This document shows positions 1 through 8,528 of a DNA stretch of 40,917 bases, piece after piece. Origin of the DNA: an uncultured Bacteroidota bacterium (GTDB lineage Bacteria > Bacteroidota > Bacteroidia > Chitinophagales > Chitinophagaceae); NCBI GenBank assembly GCA_903881585.1, contig CAIRTW010000302.1:1-40917 (forward strand). The letters are read 5' to 3'. Position numbers and translations under genes: made by a program. The first letter of the stretch is position 1; each line of letters opens with the position of its first letter. The notes under the pieces are model-generated. The model made no database searches. It had not been told where the DNA came from and saw only the letters and a program-made list of their open reading frames with translations.

Positions 1-44
1 GCTTCCCAAGCTGAGGGTCGCGGGTTCGAGTCTCGTCTTCCGCT
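1..44 (+). tRNA. tRNA-Gly (CCC), 3' part only
   Basis: The 5' half is cut off by the window edge. The visible part folds as the 3' side of a tRNA. The anticodon loop TTCCCAA (3-9) gives anticodon CCC, and the variable region is at 15-19. The T arm has stem 20-24 paired with 32-36 and loop TTCGAGT (25-31). The acceptor 3' strand CTTCCGC (37-43) is followed by discriminator T44. CCA is not encoded, as is usual in Bacteroidota. A run of T follows at about 47-59 and may help termination. Confidence 0.88.
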
Positions 45-76
45 CTTTATTTTTTTTATTTCTCCAGAGAGTTTAT

Positions 77-646
77 ATGGCTTATCCTGTACCAAAATAT
101 GTTTCACCCGAGGAATATTTCGCTTTGGAAGGTAATGCCAGGGAGAAGCACGAATATTTCAATGGAGAAGTTGTCGCAACGGCTGGCAATACCGAAAAAC
201 ATAATCTCATTGTCAGCAATCTAATCGGCGAACTGCACAGCTTTCTTAAAAATAATCCATGCAGGGTATATCCTTCTGACCTTCGGATTGCCACTTCCCT
301 TTTTGAATCCTATATGTACCCGGATGTAACTATAGTTTGTGGTGAAACAGAGCTGAAAGATGATCGTTTCGACACGATCACCAATCCAACAGTCGTTATC
401 GAAGTAATGAGCAAGAGCACTGAACAGAACGACAGAGGTTATAAATATTTTTATTACCAGAAAATTCCTTCCTTAAAAGAATACATCCTTATTGACTCCA
501 ACAGCTATCACGTCGAAATAATACGCCTTGAAGAAGACCGCAGTTGGAAAATAACGGAAATAGACGGACTAAATGACGTGCTGCCCATAAGCAGCATCAG
601 TATGCAGCTTCCTATGAAAGATATCTACGACCGTGTTTCTTTTTAA
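77..646 (+). CDS. Uma2-family (DUF820) PD-(D/E)XK nuclease-fold protein
   Basis: The protein has 189 residues, the usual size of the Uma2/DUF820 family, which has a restriction-endonuclease-like fold and is found in many copies in cyanobacteria and Bacteroidota. Its biological role is not established. Visible family features are an N-terminal start like PxxYVSPEEYF, a PDV motif with acidic residue D83, and a VVIEVMSKST block with E109 and K113, which together fit the PD...ExK-type active site. The DRGYKYFYY and LKEYILID segments that follow are also typical. It starts at ATG 77, 32 bp after the tRNA, and a strong terminator follows at 663-695, so it is probably a single-gene unit. Nuclease activity is inferred from the fold only. 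Confidence 0.85.
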   Translation: MAYPVPKYVSPEEYFALEGNAREKHEYFNGEVVATAGNTEKHNLIVSNLIGELHSFLKNNPCRVYPSDLRIATSLFESYMYPDVTIVCGETELKDDRFDTITNPTVVIEVMSKSTEQNDRGYKYFYYQKIPSLKEYILIDSNSYHVEIIRLEEDRSWKITEIDGLNDVLPISSISMQLPMKDIYDRVSF

Positions 647-662
647 CTCAATAGATTTTCTC

Positions 663-695
663 AAAGCCTCAACGTTTTAAACTTTGAGGCTTTTT
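663..695 (+). terminator. Rho-independent terminator after the Uma2 gene
   Basis: The stem AAAGCCTCAA (663-672) pairs with TTGAGGCTTT (684-693), and the strand continues into a T-rich tail. It lies 17 bp after the Uma2 stop and upstream of the metalloprotease gene. Confidence 0.85.
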
Positions 696-798
696 ATTTG
701 TCCAACGCGCATTAAGCCCGGAGAAAATAAGCCATTTTCACTGATAGCCGAATAATTGCTATATTGCGCACTCATTTTTTATTTAATCCAAAACACTC

Positions 799-3033
799 AT
801 GTTCAATAAGTTTACCTTAGTTGTTGCTGCTATGTTGTGTATAGCAGGTATTAGTCATGCACAATCTGAATTGCAACCCTGTAGCGCAGATGAGCATTAT
901 CGCAAATTGCTGGCCAAATATCCGCAATTGGTCGGTTACGAAAAAACATTTGAAGAGCAACTTGGCAAGCGTATGGCTGAAAGGACAACTGCTGCTGCCG
1001 ACACAACCATCTACGACGTTCCTATTGTGATACATGTGATCCACGATTACGGTGCAGAAAACCTCAGTGATACCATCCTCTATGATGCAGCCCAGTATTG
1101 GACGACAGTCTATCTTAAAGAGAACGCGGATACCGCAGATGTTATCCCCACATTCGTACCCTATGTAGGCAAGCCGGGTATGAGGCTGCACCTCGCTACC
1201 AAAGATCCAAATGGCAACCCTACCAAGGGTATCGTTCGTTTCCAGTCATATCTCACTGCCGCGGCTGACGACGAAGCGAAATTCGGACCGTGGCCCCAGA
1301 ATAAGTACGTGAACATCTGGTTCATCGGCACTTTCGGGGCAGAAGACTTGGGTGTTGCAGCCTACGCTTATTTTCCTTCTTCAGCGGTTTTTGAGCCTTT
1401 TTATGATGGTATCATTTGCCTCTCCAGTTATGTCAGCGTATCTGATCCTTCCGTTGCCAAAACCATACCTCACGAAATGGGCCATGTAATGAATCTCTAT
1501 CATCCGTGGGGCAATACAAATAATCCCGGCGTAGCATGCGGCGGTACCGATCATGTGGATGATACCCCGCCTACAAAGGGCCACAACCCATCCGGCTGCA
1601 CCCCCGCTGCGCTTTACGATACCGCATGTGCCAGTGGCTACATGGTTACCTATATGGATTCACACGGGGTGCTTGATTCTGTAGTAAACTATCCCGACAC
1701 TGCTAACTCGCAGAACATAATGGACTATACTTACTGCTCTAAAATGTTTACCAAAGGGCAGGCTGCCCGTATGCGTACTGCGCTTACCGGTACCACAGCA
1801 GGCAGAAACAATCTATATACCCCCGCTAATCTTGCTGCTACAGGTGCTTTGGCGCCTATGCCCGATCTTCCGCCAGTGGCAGATTTTATCGTGAACAGGG
1901 GCGTTCCTGCTACTTCCGACCTCAGAGCTTATTTCCTTACTTTCAATAATGCAACAAGCTTTGGCTTTCGCAATGCAAGCTGGAACGATACTATCACAGG
2001 CGTTTCCTGGGCTTTTTCAAATGGTGCTACTAATCCTACATCAACCAGTATGGGCACCGTGAGTAACAAATTTTCCGTACCCGGTTGGGTTACGGTGTCG
2101 CTTACCGCTACTTCCAATGCAGGGAATAATACAATTGTAAATACGCAAACTGTTTATGTTGCAGATACCACAACTGTTGGCGGTATGGGCTATTCTCAGA
2201 ATTTTTCAAATGCAAGCGACCTAAGCAACTGGCCAATGTTTAACTTCTACAATAACCAGTTCAAATGGCAATTCTATACGGGTGCAGGTATAGGGGATAA
2301 CTCCTGCCTGCGGTATCGCTCGTTCGATTCTTCAGACAGGATCACTGGTAATGCAGTTGGCGATCACGATGATATTTATACGCCTGCATTCAATCTCTCT
2401 ACAAGCACGGATGATCTGTATCTTAATTTCTTCACCACAGCCGCATACACTAACCATGGCATCGCTGGCGGCACCACTTTGGTAAATGATTCAATGGAAG
2501 TTGACGTAAGCGTTAATGGCGGTGCCAACTGGTACAGGCTCGGCGGCTATGGCGGTACCCGTCTCGATAATAATGGCAACTACGGTGTCGAATTTGTGCC
2601 CAACTCAGCAACTACCTGGGTACCACGTGCTATCAACGTACCTGCCACCTATCGCGCTGCGCAAACGTTCTTCAGGTTTCGCTATCATCCCGGCAATACC
2701 GGCAACGATATGTACCTCGATAATTTTTACTTTGATGGCTTCCCCGCAGGTATAAAAGAAGCGATCACCGCATCTCCCAGTTCGTTCAATATTTACCCTA
2801 ACCCATCTTCTTCCGGCTTTACACTGGTATTTAAAACAGGCAATACCGGTTCTGTGGCTTATTCTATTAAGGACATCACCGGAAAACTGGTGTACGAAAA
2901 CTCCAAAGTACTGGCATCAAACAGCATTCAGCATGAGCAGATTTCGCGTTCCGCCACCCCCGCGGCCGGTATGTATTTTGTTACCCTCACAGTTGATGGT
3001 GTGAATATGACACAGAAATTAGTGATTTATTGA
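799..3033 (+). CDS. secreted M43-type (pappalysin-like) zinc metalloprotease with PKD-like domain and T9SS sorting domain
   Basis: The protein has 744 residues. A signal peptide at about 1-21 ends in SHAQ. The catalytic domain carries the zinc motif HEMGHVMNLYH (H225, E226, H229, H235) and a Met-turn-like NIMDY (M308), as in the M43 cytophagalysin/pappalysin family of metzincins. A Cys-rich VDDTPP segment lies between them, as is usual in this family. A PKD-like stretch (about 395-450) and a MAM/choice-of-anchor-like beta domain (about 470-650) follow. The C-terminus (from about 663, NIYPNPSSSG, ending KLVIY) is a type A T9SS sorting domain, so the protease is exported by T9SS and probably released or anchored at the surface. 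It is paralogous to the gene at 8529-10865. A near -7-like TATATTGC lies upstream. The substrate is unknown. Confidence 0.9.
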   Translation: MFNKFTLVVAAMLCIAGISHAQSELQPCSADEHYRKLLAKYPQLVGYEKTFEEQLGKRMAERTTAAADTTIYDVPIVIHVIHDYGAENLSDTILYDAAQYWTTVYLKENADTADVIPTFVPYVGKPGMRLHLATKDPNGNPTKGIVRFQSYLTAAADDEAKFGPWPQNKYVNIWFIGTFGAEDLGVAAYAYFPSSAVFEPFYDGIICLSSYVSVSDPSVAKTIPHEMGHVMNLYHPWGNTNNPGVACGGTDHVDDTPPTKGHNPSGCTPAALYDTACASGYMVTYMDSHGVLDSVVNYPDTANSQNIMDYTYCSKMFTKGQAARMRTALTGTTAGRNNLYTPANLAATGALAPMPDLPPVADFIVNRGVPATSDLRAYFLTFNNATSFGFRNASWNDTITGVSWAFSNGATNPTSTSMGTVSNKFSVPGWVTVSLTATSNAGNNTIVNTQTVYVADTTTVGGMGYSQNFSNASDLSNWPMFNFYNNQFKWQFYTGAGIGDNSCLRYRSFDSSDRITGNAVGDHDDIYTPAFNLSTSTDDLYLNFFTTAAYTNHGIAGGTTLVNDSMEVDVSVNGGANWYRLGGYGGTRLDNNGNYGVEFVPNSATTWVPRAINVPATYRAAQTFFRFRYHPGNTGNDMYLDNFYFDGFPAGIKEAITASPSSFNIYPNPSSSGFTLVFKTGNTGSVAYSIKDITGKLVYENSKVLASNSIQHEQISRSATPAAGMYFVTLTVDGVNMTQKLVIY

Positions 3034-3065
3034 TCCTGATTTATAACAGGTAGCCACTTGGCAAA

Positions 3066-3107
3066 TAAATAAATATAGCAGCTTGCCCAAGCTACTATAT
3101 TTATTTA
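3066..3107. terminator. long AT-rich hairpin between two secreted-protein genes
   Basis: The arms at 3066-3084 and 3089-3107 are complementary over 19 bp with a single mismatch, around a 4-nt loop (GCCC). The hairpin lies 33 bp after the metalloprotease stop and 43 bp before the next gene. The 3' side is U-rich when transcribed, so termination is likely. Confidence 0.7.
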
Positions 3108-3150
3108 ACGTCTATTATAACGGGATGAATCATAATATCCTTACTTACAC

Positions 3151-4374
3151 ATGAAATTGTTCAGCATTACTTTCATCGCGCTGTATATTTTTTCAGCATC
3201 CTTTGGCAGTATTGCTCCAATTAACGGAACAACATCCATATGCTTAAGTGGACATAGTGTATTGTCTGACACAACAGTATGTGGTGTATGGACCAGCAGC
3301 AATACCGCTGTTGCCACAATTGATTCTATGGGCCGAGTTTATGGAGTTGCGGTTGGTACAGTTACAATTACTTATACCCTGGATACAAGTTTAGCAACAA
3401 CTGTGGTCAGGGTTTATCCTTGTCCGAATGTATATAATGTAACCGGCGGTGGTAGTGGCTGTGAAGGCATCGGTGCGCCGATAGGTCTTGATGGGTCCGA
3501 CGCTGGTGTAGTTTATTCTGCTTTCCTCGTTGGCGGGGGTGGTGGCGGTGGCAGTGCATATTTAAGCTCGGGCGGTCCTATTTCCCTTGGAAATGTATTC
3601 GCAACAGGGAGCTACATGGTAGTTGGGTACAACAATTTTGGAGGATGCCTGGTGGACATGGCGGGTGCAGTTTGGGTAAATATAAATCCGCTGCCGCCAG
3701 CTATTGATGGCCCCAGCCTTGTATGTGAAGGTGCCACTATTGTCCTTACAGATTCTGCGACCGGAGGCACATGGAGTAGCCATTCCCCGCTTTTAGCATC
3801 TGTAAATAGTATTACAGGCGTCGTTACGGGAGTTGTGCCGGGAGGCAGTTTAATATCCTATACACTCCCGGATGGATGTGTGAACAGAAAGCTTATAACT
3901 GTTGAGCCCATGCCACTGCCGGTTATCACATTCAATTGGGTGGCAAATACATTTTATACCACCGCCGGATATGAAAGCTACCAATGGTATGACAGTTTAC
4001 AGGGACTGATACCGGGAGCAACCGCTTATTCTCTTGCTGCTTTTGCTACTCAATATTATTATGTTGAGGTAACCAATAGCAACGGCTGTACAAGATCATC
4101 TGCGCTGATCCATTATAATACCGATGAACTGAATGTATCGCAACCTACCGATAATACCTCCATAAAAATTTACCCTATTCCTGCGCATGATGAGATCACC
4201 GTTTATGCACCATTTAGAATCTTCGTTGTAGAGGTGAAAAACTCTTTAGGACAAAAAGTATACGGTCATGACTATAGTGCCGAACACGTGGCGATAGATA
4301 TTTCAGGCTTATCGGCAGGCATTTATTTTATAAGGATCAATGGGAACGTGGTTACTGAATTTGTGAAAGAGTGA
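3151..4374 (+). CDS. secreted Ig-like (Big_2-type) protein with T9SS sorting domain
   Basis: The protein has 407 residues. A hydrophobic signal peptide covers about 1-19. Residues about 45-90 (VWTSSNTAVATIDSMGRVYG) match a bacterial Ig-like group 2 repeat, and a second, more diverged one (GTWSSHSPLLASV, about 205-250) follows. A Gly-rich linker with a run of six glycines lies at about 128-140. A further beta-domain (YQWYDS, about 270-320) precedes the C-terminal T9SS sorting domain (IKIYPIPAHDEITVY, ending in GIYFIRI). No catalytic motif is seen, so an adhesive or structural surface role is an inference. It points towards the MerC-like gene; the two stop codons are only 5 bp apart. Confidence 0.82.
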   Translation: MKLFSITFIALYIFSASFGSIAPINGTTSICLSGHSVLSDTTVCGVWTSSNTAVATIDSMGRVYGVAVGTVTITYTLDTSLATTVVRVYPCPNVYNVTGGGSGCEGIGAPIGLDGSDAGVVYSAFLVGGGGGGGSAYLSSGGPISLGNVFATGSYMVVGYNNFGGCLVDMAGAVWVNINPLPPAIDGPSLVCEGATIVLTDSATGGTWSSHSPLLASVNSITGVVTGVVPGGSLISYTLPDGCVNRKLITVEPMPLPVITFNWVANTFYTTAGYESYQWYDSLQGLIPGATAYSLAAFATQYYYVEVTNSNGCTRSSALIHYNTDELNVSQPTDNTSIKIYPIPAHDEITVYAPFRIFVVEVKNSLGQKVYGHDYSAEHVAIDISGLSAGIYFIRINGNVVTEFVKE

Positions 4375-4379
4375 CTGTA

Positions 4380-4754
4380 TCAACTGGTACTCTTTTTCAT
4401 GCGCCGGATATTAATAAAATGGGTGCTCACCAGTCCGGCTGATGCTATATACGCCAGCGGGTGCAGATTCTCTTCGAAAATAATAGCCACTGCAAGTATT
4501 GCCCAGAATAACCATAGCGATACTTTTATTGCCTGTGTTTTGGTATGGGTAACCGAATGATATACCGCAAAGAAGCTCACTATCAGAAATACATAATCCA
4601 GGTGTTTCCACCAAGATGGAAGGCAGTATCCGTCATGGGCTGAAATAGAGAATTTCAGGAGAAATAATACAGGTATGGCGATGCAATGAACCGTGCATAA
4701 TATAGCGCTCGCTATTCCCGCCTTATCGGGTGCGTTCGAAATTCTATCATTCAT
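4380..4754 (-). CDS. MerC-like integral membrane protein, probable metal handling
   Basis: The protein has 124 residues from ATG 4754. A TTG four codons upstream is possible, but it falls inside the operator at 4762-4776, so the ATG is preferred. Four hydrophobic segments are visible. The first carries the cysteine pair motif LCTVHCIAIP typical of the MerC domain (inner-membrane mercuric-ion transport family); C42 is among several further residues that could bind metal. In Bacteroidota, MerC-domain proteins are often linked to Fur/Zur-type regulators rather than to mer operons, and no merA, merR or merP is present here. A role in zinc or another transition metal is therefore more likely than mercury resistance; this is an inference from context. 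It is divergent from the regulator gene with shared control sites. Confidence 0.78.
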   Translation of the reverse strand: MNDRISNAPDKAGIASAILCTVHCIAIPVLFLLKFSISAHDGYCLPSWWKHLDYVFLIVSFFAVYHSVTHTKTQAIKVSLWLFWAILAVAIIFEENLHPLAYIASAGLVSTHFINIRRMKKSTS

Positions 4755-4761
4755 TTTTAAA

Positions 4762-4776
4762 TGCAACTATGTTGCA
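4762..4776. promoter_or_regulatory. palindromic operator 1 (probable Fur/Zur-type box)
   Basis: TGCAAC-TAT-GTTGCA is a perfect 6-3-6 inverted repeat just upstream of the MerC-like ATG. It overlaps the end of that gene's -7 box (4775-4782). The nearby Fur-family gene makes it the likely binding site, by inference. Confidence 0.7.
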
Positions 4777-4782
4777 AATGTA
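4775..4782 (-). promoter_or_regulatory. -7 promoter element of the MerC-like gene
   Basis: On the minus strand this reads TACATTTG, a full match to the Bacteroidota -7 consensus TAnnTTTG, 20 bp before the ATG at 4754. A TTG (plus CAA 4799-4801) stands 16 bp further upstream and lies inside operator 2, so both operators cover this promoter. Confidence 0.6.
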
Positions 4783-4796
4783 TGGCAAAATTTAAA

Positions 4797-4811
4797 CGCA
4801 ACATGGTTGTA
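4797..4811. promoter_or_regulatory. palindromic operator 2 (imperfect copy)
   Basis: CGCAAC-ATG-GTTGTA matches the operator 1 arms at 10 of 12 positions. Its centre is 35 bp from operator 1. It lies immediately upstream of the regulator's -7 box and covers the -33 TTG of the MerC-like promoter. Confidence 0.55.
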
Positions 4812-4817
4812 TTTATG

Positions 4818-4825
4818 TACATTTG
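4818..4825 (+). promoter_or_regulatory. -7 promoter element of the Fur-family gene
   Basis: TACATTTG is a full TAnnTTTG match, 19 bp before the ATG at 4845. No good TTG is seen at -33; operator 2 occupies the area just upstream, which suggests autorepression. Confidence 0.55.
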
Positions 4826-4844
4826 CCAAAATATTTTTTAACTC

Positions 4845-5258
4845 ATGGACTTGTCACAACAAATCAGGGAAAGAGGCCTTAAGGCTACGCCATCCCGATT
4901 AAGTGTGATGAAAGTGCTGGAGAGTAAGCGCCAGGCATATGCTCATGCCGACCTTGAATCAATTTTCATAGACATGGACAGGGTGACATTGTACCGGGTG
5001 CTGAATGATTTTGAGGAGACTGGCCTGGTACACAAGGTGATAGACATGGATGGTGTTACCCGGTTTGCACATTGTGGGCACTCATGCCCCGGTGGGCATC
5101 ATGCAGATGCGCACGCGCATTTTAATTGCCAGGTTTGTCATAAAATGTATTGTCTCGAAAATGCGCCAATTCCTTCTTTCGATATTCCAAAAGGGTTCAT
5201 GGCTACTGGGCAAAACATATTAGTGCTTGGGTTGTGTAAAAACTGCGGCGCTGCATGA
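4845..5258 (+). CDS. Fur-family metalloregulator (Zur/Fur-like)
   Basis: The protein has 137 residues, typical of the family. An N-terminal winged helix (about 1-78) includes the DRVTLYRVLNDFEETGLV segment (45-62) with the recognition helix. The C-terminal dimerisation and metal domain has His-rich HHADAHAHF (85-93), structural zinc site C95-x2-C98 and second pair C131-x2-C134. An extra HCGHSC stretch (76-81) may add ligands. Fur-family proteins repress metal-uptake genes when metal-loaded. Context (MerC-like gene, His-rich envelope protein, TonB receptor) favours zinc, but sequence alone does not separate Zur from Fur. The shared intergenic operators suggest it controls itself and the MerC-like gene. 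Confidence 0.88.
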   Translation: MDLSQQIRERGLKATPSRLSVMKVLESKRQAYAHADLESIFIDMDRVTLYRVLNDFEETGLVHKVIDMDGVTRFAHCGHSCPGGHHADAHAHFNCQVCHKMYCLENAPIPSFDIPKGFMATGQNILVLGLCKNCGAA

Positions 5259-5299
5259 GCGTTTAGTGAAAAATAAGAGATTATAATAATAATTGTGAT

Positions 5300-5641
5300 T
5301 TGAGAAAGCAGGCCATTAAAATAGTTAGTTGGGTTATGCTGGCGGTATTCCTGGTAGGAGTGGCGCCGACAGAATACTTGCATGACGCCCTCTATCACCA
5401 CCACGACACCGTTCACCCTGTTTATAAAAAAGGCGAGATCGTAATCACCCAAAAGCATATACACTGTGCTTTCCTCGGTTTTGTGTTTGCGCCTTATGTT
5501 GCTACAGACAAGCAATTGCTTTCATTCAGAGACGCGCAGCTACACGGTGCTAATTATGTTCTTCCAACATATTGTTTCAATTATTCCTCAGCTCACAAGG
5601 TAGTCTCATTAAGAGGACCGCCTGCATTTCCCCTGGCCTGA
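5300..5641 (+). CDS. small His-rich envelope protein with LRGPP C-terminus
   Basis: The protein has 113 residues and starts at TTG 5300; the first in-frame ATG (5336) would cut into the hydrophobic leader. The N-terminus looks like a signal peptide or membrane anchor (RKQAIKIVSWVMLAVFLVG). Next comes a His-rich stretch (LHDALYHHHD and KHIHC) that could bind a transition metal. The C-terminus ends SLRGPPAFPLA. A second protein in this window (24669-25034) has the same kind of tail (NLRGPPPLA) and also precedes transporter genes. It lies 41 bp after the regulator and 192 bp before the TonB receptor in the same direction. The family name is not certain to me. Metal binding and a helper role for the receptor are inferences. 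Confidence 0.72.
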   Translation: MRKQAIKIVSWVMLAVFLVGVAPTEYLHDALYHHHDTVHPVYKKGEIVITQKHIHCAFLGFVFAPYVATDKQLLSFRDAQLHGANYVLPTYCFNYSSAHKVVSLRGPPAFPLA

Positions 5642-5833
5642 TAACTCATTCCCGGCTTTTCCGGCGATGCTTCGGCCGTGTTTCACAAATTGACTTTCAA
5701 AATAACTGAAGTGGGGGCAAGCTCCATCCACTAACATCGTTGTACACTCAGTATAAAACATCATGCTCCTTTACGCAAGACAACTAACATTGCCTCGTGT
5801 TTTAGTGGAGATTTTTAACTCAAAACTAAAATC

Positions 5834-8284
5834 ATGTATAGATATATAATTCTAATTACTCTTTCTGTTTCTTTCAGTCTCATTTGCTGTGCAAAGATCC
5901 CGGCCGGTAACTCACTTTCCGGCACCGTAAAAGATGCAAAGGGCTTACCATTACAAGGAGCAATAGTAGAAATCCCCGACCTGAAGGTGGGCACTGTTGC
6001 AGACAGCAATGGTTTCTACACGCTCGAGAACTTACCAAATGGTAAATTTCTTGTCATTGCCAGTATGATCAGTTTTTCAAAAGCTACTTTTAGCCTCAAT
6101 ATTAATGGCGCTGCTCACCAGAATTTTGTGCTCAGTGAAAGTGCATTGGAAAGCAAAGAGGTTATTATTACAGGCCAATCAAAAGCTACTGAGATCAACC
6201 GCAGCCCTGTGCCGGTGGTGGCGATCAATAACCAATACTTACGGGAGAATATCAGCACCAATATTATTGACGCACTTGCGGAAGTGCCCGGAGTCTCTGC
6301 GGTAACAACCGGCCCCAATATTTCGAAACCTTTTATCCGTGGGCTGGGCTACAACAGGGTCCTTACGTTGTATAACGGAATGAGGCAGGAAGGGCAGCAG
6401 TGGGGCGATGAGCACGGCATAGAAGTGGATGAATATGGTGTAGACAGGGTAGAACTGGTGAAAGGCCCGGCAAGCCTTATCTATGGGTCTGATGCGCTTG
6501 CAGGTGTGGTAAACCTGATACCTACGCCACCGCCGCCGGATGGTAAAATCACAGGCAACTTCACAGGTGAATATCAAAATAACAACAACCTGTTGGGTGG
6601 CAGCGGAATGATGGCCGGGAATAATAGGGGCTTGTATTGGCTGGTAAGGGTATCACATAAGCAAGCTATGGATTATGACAACCCGATAGATGGACGAGTG
6701 TATGCCTCCAATTATAATGAAACAGATGCCAGCGCATCCATTGGCCTCGACAAAAAATGGGGCTCCTCACATCTTGACATAACCGCATTCAATGACCTCC
6801 AGGCCATACCAGACGGTAGCCGTGACTCCGCTTCAAGGCAGTTTACAAAGCAAATAACAGAGCTGGACAACTTCAGGCCGGTAGTCAGCAACCAGGAGTT
6901 GAACACATACGGAATGCCGGCTCTTCACCAGCATGTGCAGCACTATAGGGCACAGTCGGCAAACAACTTCAATCTTCTGAATGGCCTTCTGGTTGTTAAT
7001 ATTGGTTTTGAAAGAAGTATCCGCGAAGAGTTCAGCCACCCGCAGTACACAGATGTACCCGGCCTTGATTTGCAGCTGAACACGTACACATACGATGTTA
7101 AATACCTTTTTCACAGTTTTATGGGCTGGGAAGTCTCGGCCGGTATAAACGGAATGTACCAGGCCAATACGGTAACAAATGGCACGGAGTACGTAATACC
7201 TTCATACCAGCAATTTGATATCGGCCCATTTGCTGTTTTTAAGAAAACTGTTGGTAAACTTGATATCGCAGGCGGTGTCAGGTTTGACAGCCGTACTTTT
7301 CACAACGATGCTTTGTATGCCGATACCCTCGGCATACCTAACAGTATAGCTCCTGGTAATTTCCCAGGCGCTGATAAAGTGTTCTCCGATTATAGCCATA
7401 CTTTCACCGGCATGACTTATAGCCTGGGTATGGCCTATATTTTCTCAAAGGCACTTGCCCTAAAGGCAAATTTTGCACGTGGTTTCCGGGCACCCAATAT
7501 TGCTGAAATATCGGCTAATGGCGTACATCCCGGTACTGGCATGTACCAGATCGGCAACCCCGGACTTAAACCCGAATTCAGCCTGCAGGAAGATCTTGGG
7601 GTGGAGTTTACTTCAAAACACGTTACCGCAAATCTTTCTGTTTTCAACAACGATATTTCCAACTATATTTTTAACCAGAAGCTGATTTCATCTCATGGTA
7701 CAGATTCTATATTGCAGGGCGTAGACGCTTTCAAATTTACATCCTCACATGCCCGGCTTTACGGAGGAGAAGCAAGCCTGGACATACATCCTCATCCGCT
7801 CGACTGGCTGCATTTTGAGAACACACTGTCTGTTGTATACGCAGTAAATGAAGGAGGCGCGGGAGTCATCATAAATGACAGCAACAGGTATTTGCCCCAA
7901 ATACCGCCTGTTCACGGCACTTCAGAGTTAAGAGCAAGTTTTAAACAGCCTGCGAAATATCTGAGGAATACATTCGTCAAAGTGCAGGCGCTTATTTATG
8001 GCAAACAGTACCGTGTATATCTTACTGATAACACCGAAACACCCACACATGCCTACACCCTCATAAATGCAGGTTTTGGAAGTGATGTCGCTAGCCGGGC
8101 CGGTAAAACAATGTTTAATATATCAGTATTCGGAAACAACCTGTTTAATGTCACATACCAGGACCCGTTGAGCCGGCTAAAATATTTTGAACCATATCCC
8201 AACGACCCGCGCGGGCATTCAGGTATTTATAATATGGGCAGGAATGTGGGTATAAAGGTATCGGTACCAATCAGTGTGAAGTAG
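5834..8284 (+). CDS. TonB-dependent receptor, probable metal (zinc) uptake
   Basis: The protein has 816 residues. A leader covers about 1-20. A CarboxypepD_reg-like beta-sandwich (about 28-105, GTVKDAKGLPLQGA) is common in Bacteroidota receptors. The plug domain (about 120-230) has IRGLGYNRVLTLYNG and VDRVELVKGPASLIYGS. The 22-strand barrel then runs to the C-terminus, ending in a hydrophobic strand. The plug contains an acidic and His-bearing insertion (QQWGDEHGIEVDEYG) near the apex. No SusD partner follows, so a polysaccharide system is unlikely. Neighbouring Fur/Zur-type regulator, MerC-like and His-rich genes suggest a metal or metallophore as substrate; zinc is a guess from context. No good operator copy was seen just upstream, so it may be read from the upstream promoter or weakly controlled. 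Confidence 0.85.
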   Translation: MYRYIILITLSVSFSLICCAKIPAGNSLSGTVKDAKGLPLQGAIVEIPDLKVGTVADSNGFYTLENLPNGKFLVIASMISFSKATFSLNINGAAHQNFVLSESALESKEVIITGQSKATEINRSPVPVVAINNQYLRENISTNIIDALAEVPGVSAVTTGPNISKPFIRGLGYNRVLTLYNGMRQEGQQWGDEHGIEVDEYGVDRVELVKGPASLIYGSDALAGVVNLIPTPPPPDGKITGNFTGEYQNNNNLLGGSGMMAGNNRGLYWLVRVSHKQAMDYDNPIDGRVYASNYNETDASASIGLDKKWGSSHLDITAFNDLQAIPDGSRDSASRQFTKQITELDNFRPVVSNQELNTYGMPALHQHVQHYRAQSANNFNLLNGLLVVNIGFERSIREEFSHPQYTDVPGLDLQLNTYTYDVKYLFHSFMGWEVSAGINGMYQANTVTNGTEYVIPSYQQFDIGPFAVFKKTVGKLDIAGGVRFDSRTFHNDALYADTLGIPNSIAPGNFPGADKVFSDYSHTFTGMTYSLGMAYIFSKALALKANFARGFRAPNIAEISANGVHPGTGMYQIGNPGLKPEFSLQEDLGVEFTSKHVTANLSVFNNDISNYIFNQKLISSHGTDSILQGVDAFKFTSSHARLYGGEASLDIHPHPLDWLHFENTLSVVYAVNEGGAGVIINDSNRYLPQIPPVHGTSELRASFKQPAKYLRNTFVKVQALIYGKQYRVYLTDNTETPTHAYTLINAGFGSDVASRAGKTMFNISVFGNNLFNVTYQDPLSRLKYFEPYPNDPRGHSGIYNMGRNVGIKVSVPISVK

Positions 8285-8497
8285 TGGAATTTCGTATATA
8301 ATAACAGAGCGTTTTTTAACTTAAACAAAATATGTTAATTTTATTTTTATTTGGTTGAACCCAAGATTGTTACAAATATTTACGTCTATATAGCTAGTAC
8401 CCTCCGTTTTGACAACTTTAACCTGATACTTAATGAGATGTGTTTCGTATGGCTAAATAATTTTTAACAAACGTTAGTATATTTCTTGATAATTTTT

Positions 8498-8505
8498 TAA
8501 CTTTG
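8498..8505 (+). promoter_or_regulatory. -7 promoter element of the second metalloprotease
   Basis: TAACTTTG matches TAnnTTTG in full, 23 bp before ATG 8529. The -33 region has no exact TTG at the usual distance, so the call is tentative. Confidence 0.45.
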
Positions 8506-8528
8506 GAACTTTATAAAAAATACGGAAA

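Noticed and set aside
4380..4754. A mercury-resistance operon
   Set aside because: Only a MerC-like protein is present; merR, merT, merP and merA are absent and the divergent neighbour is Fur-like.
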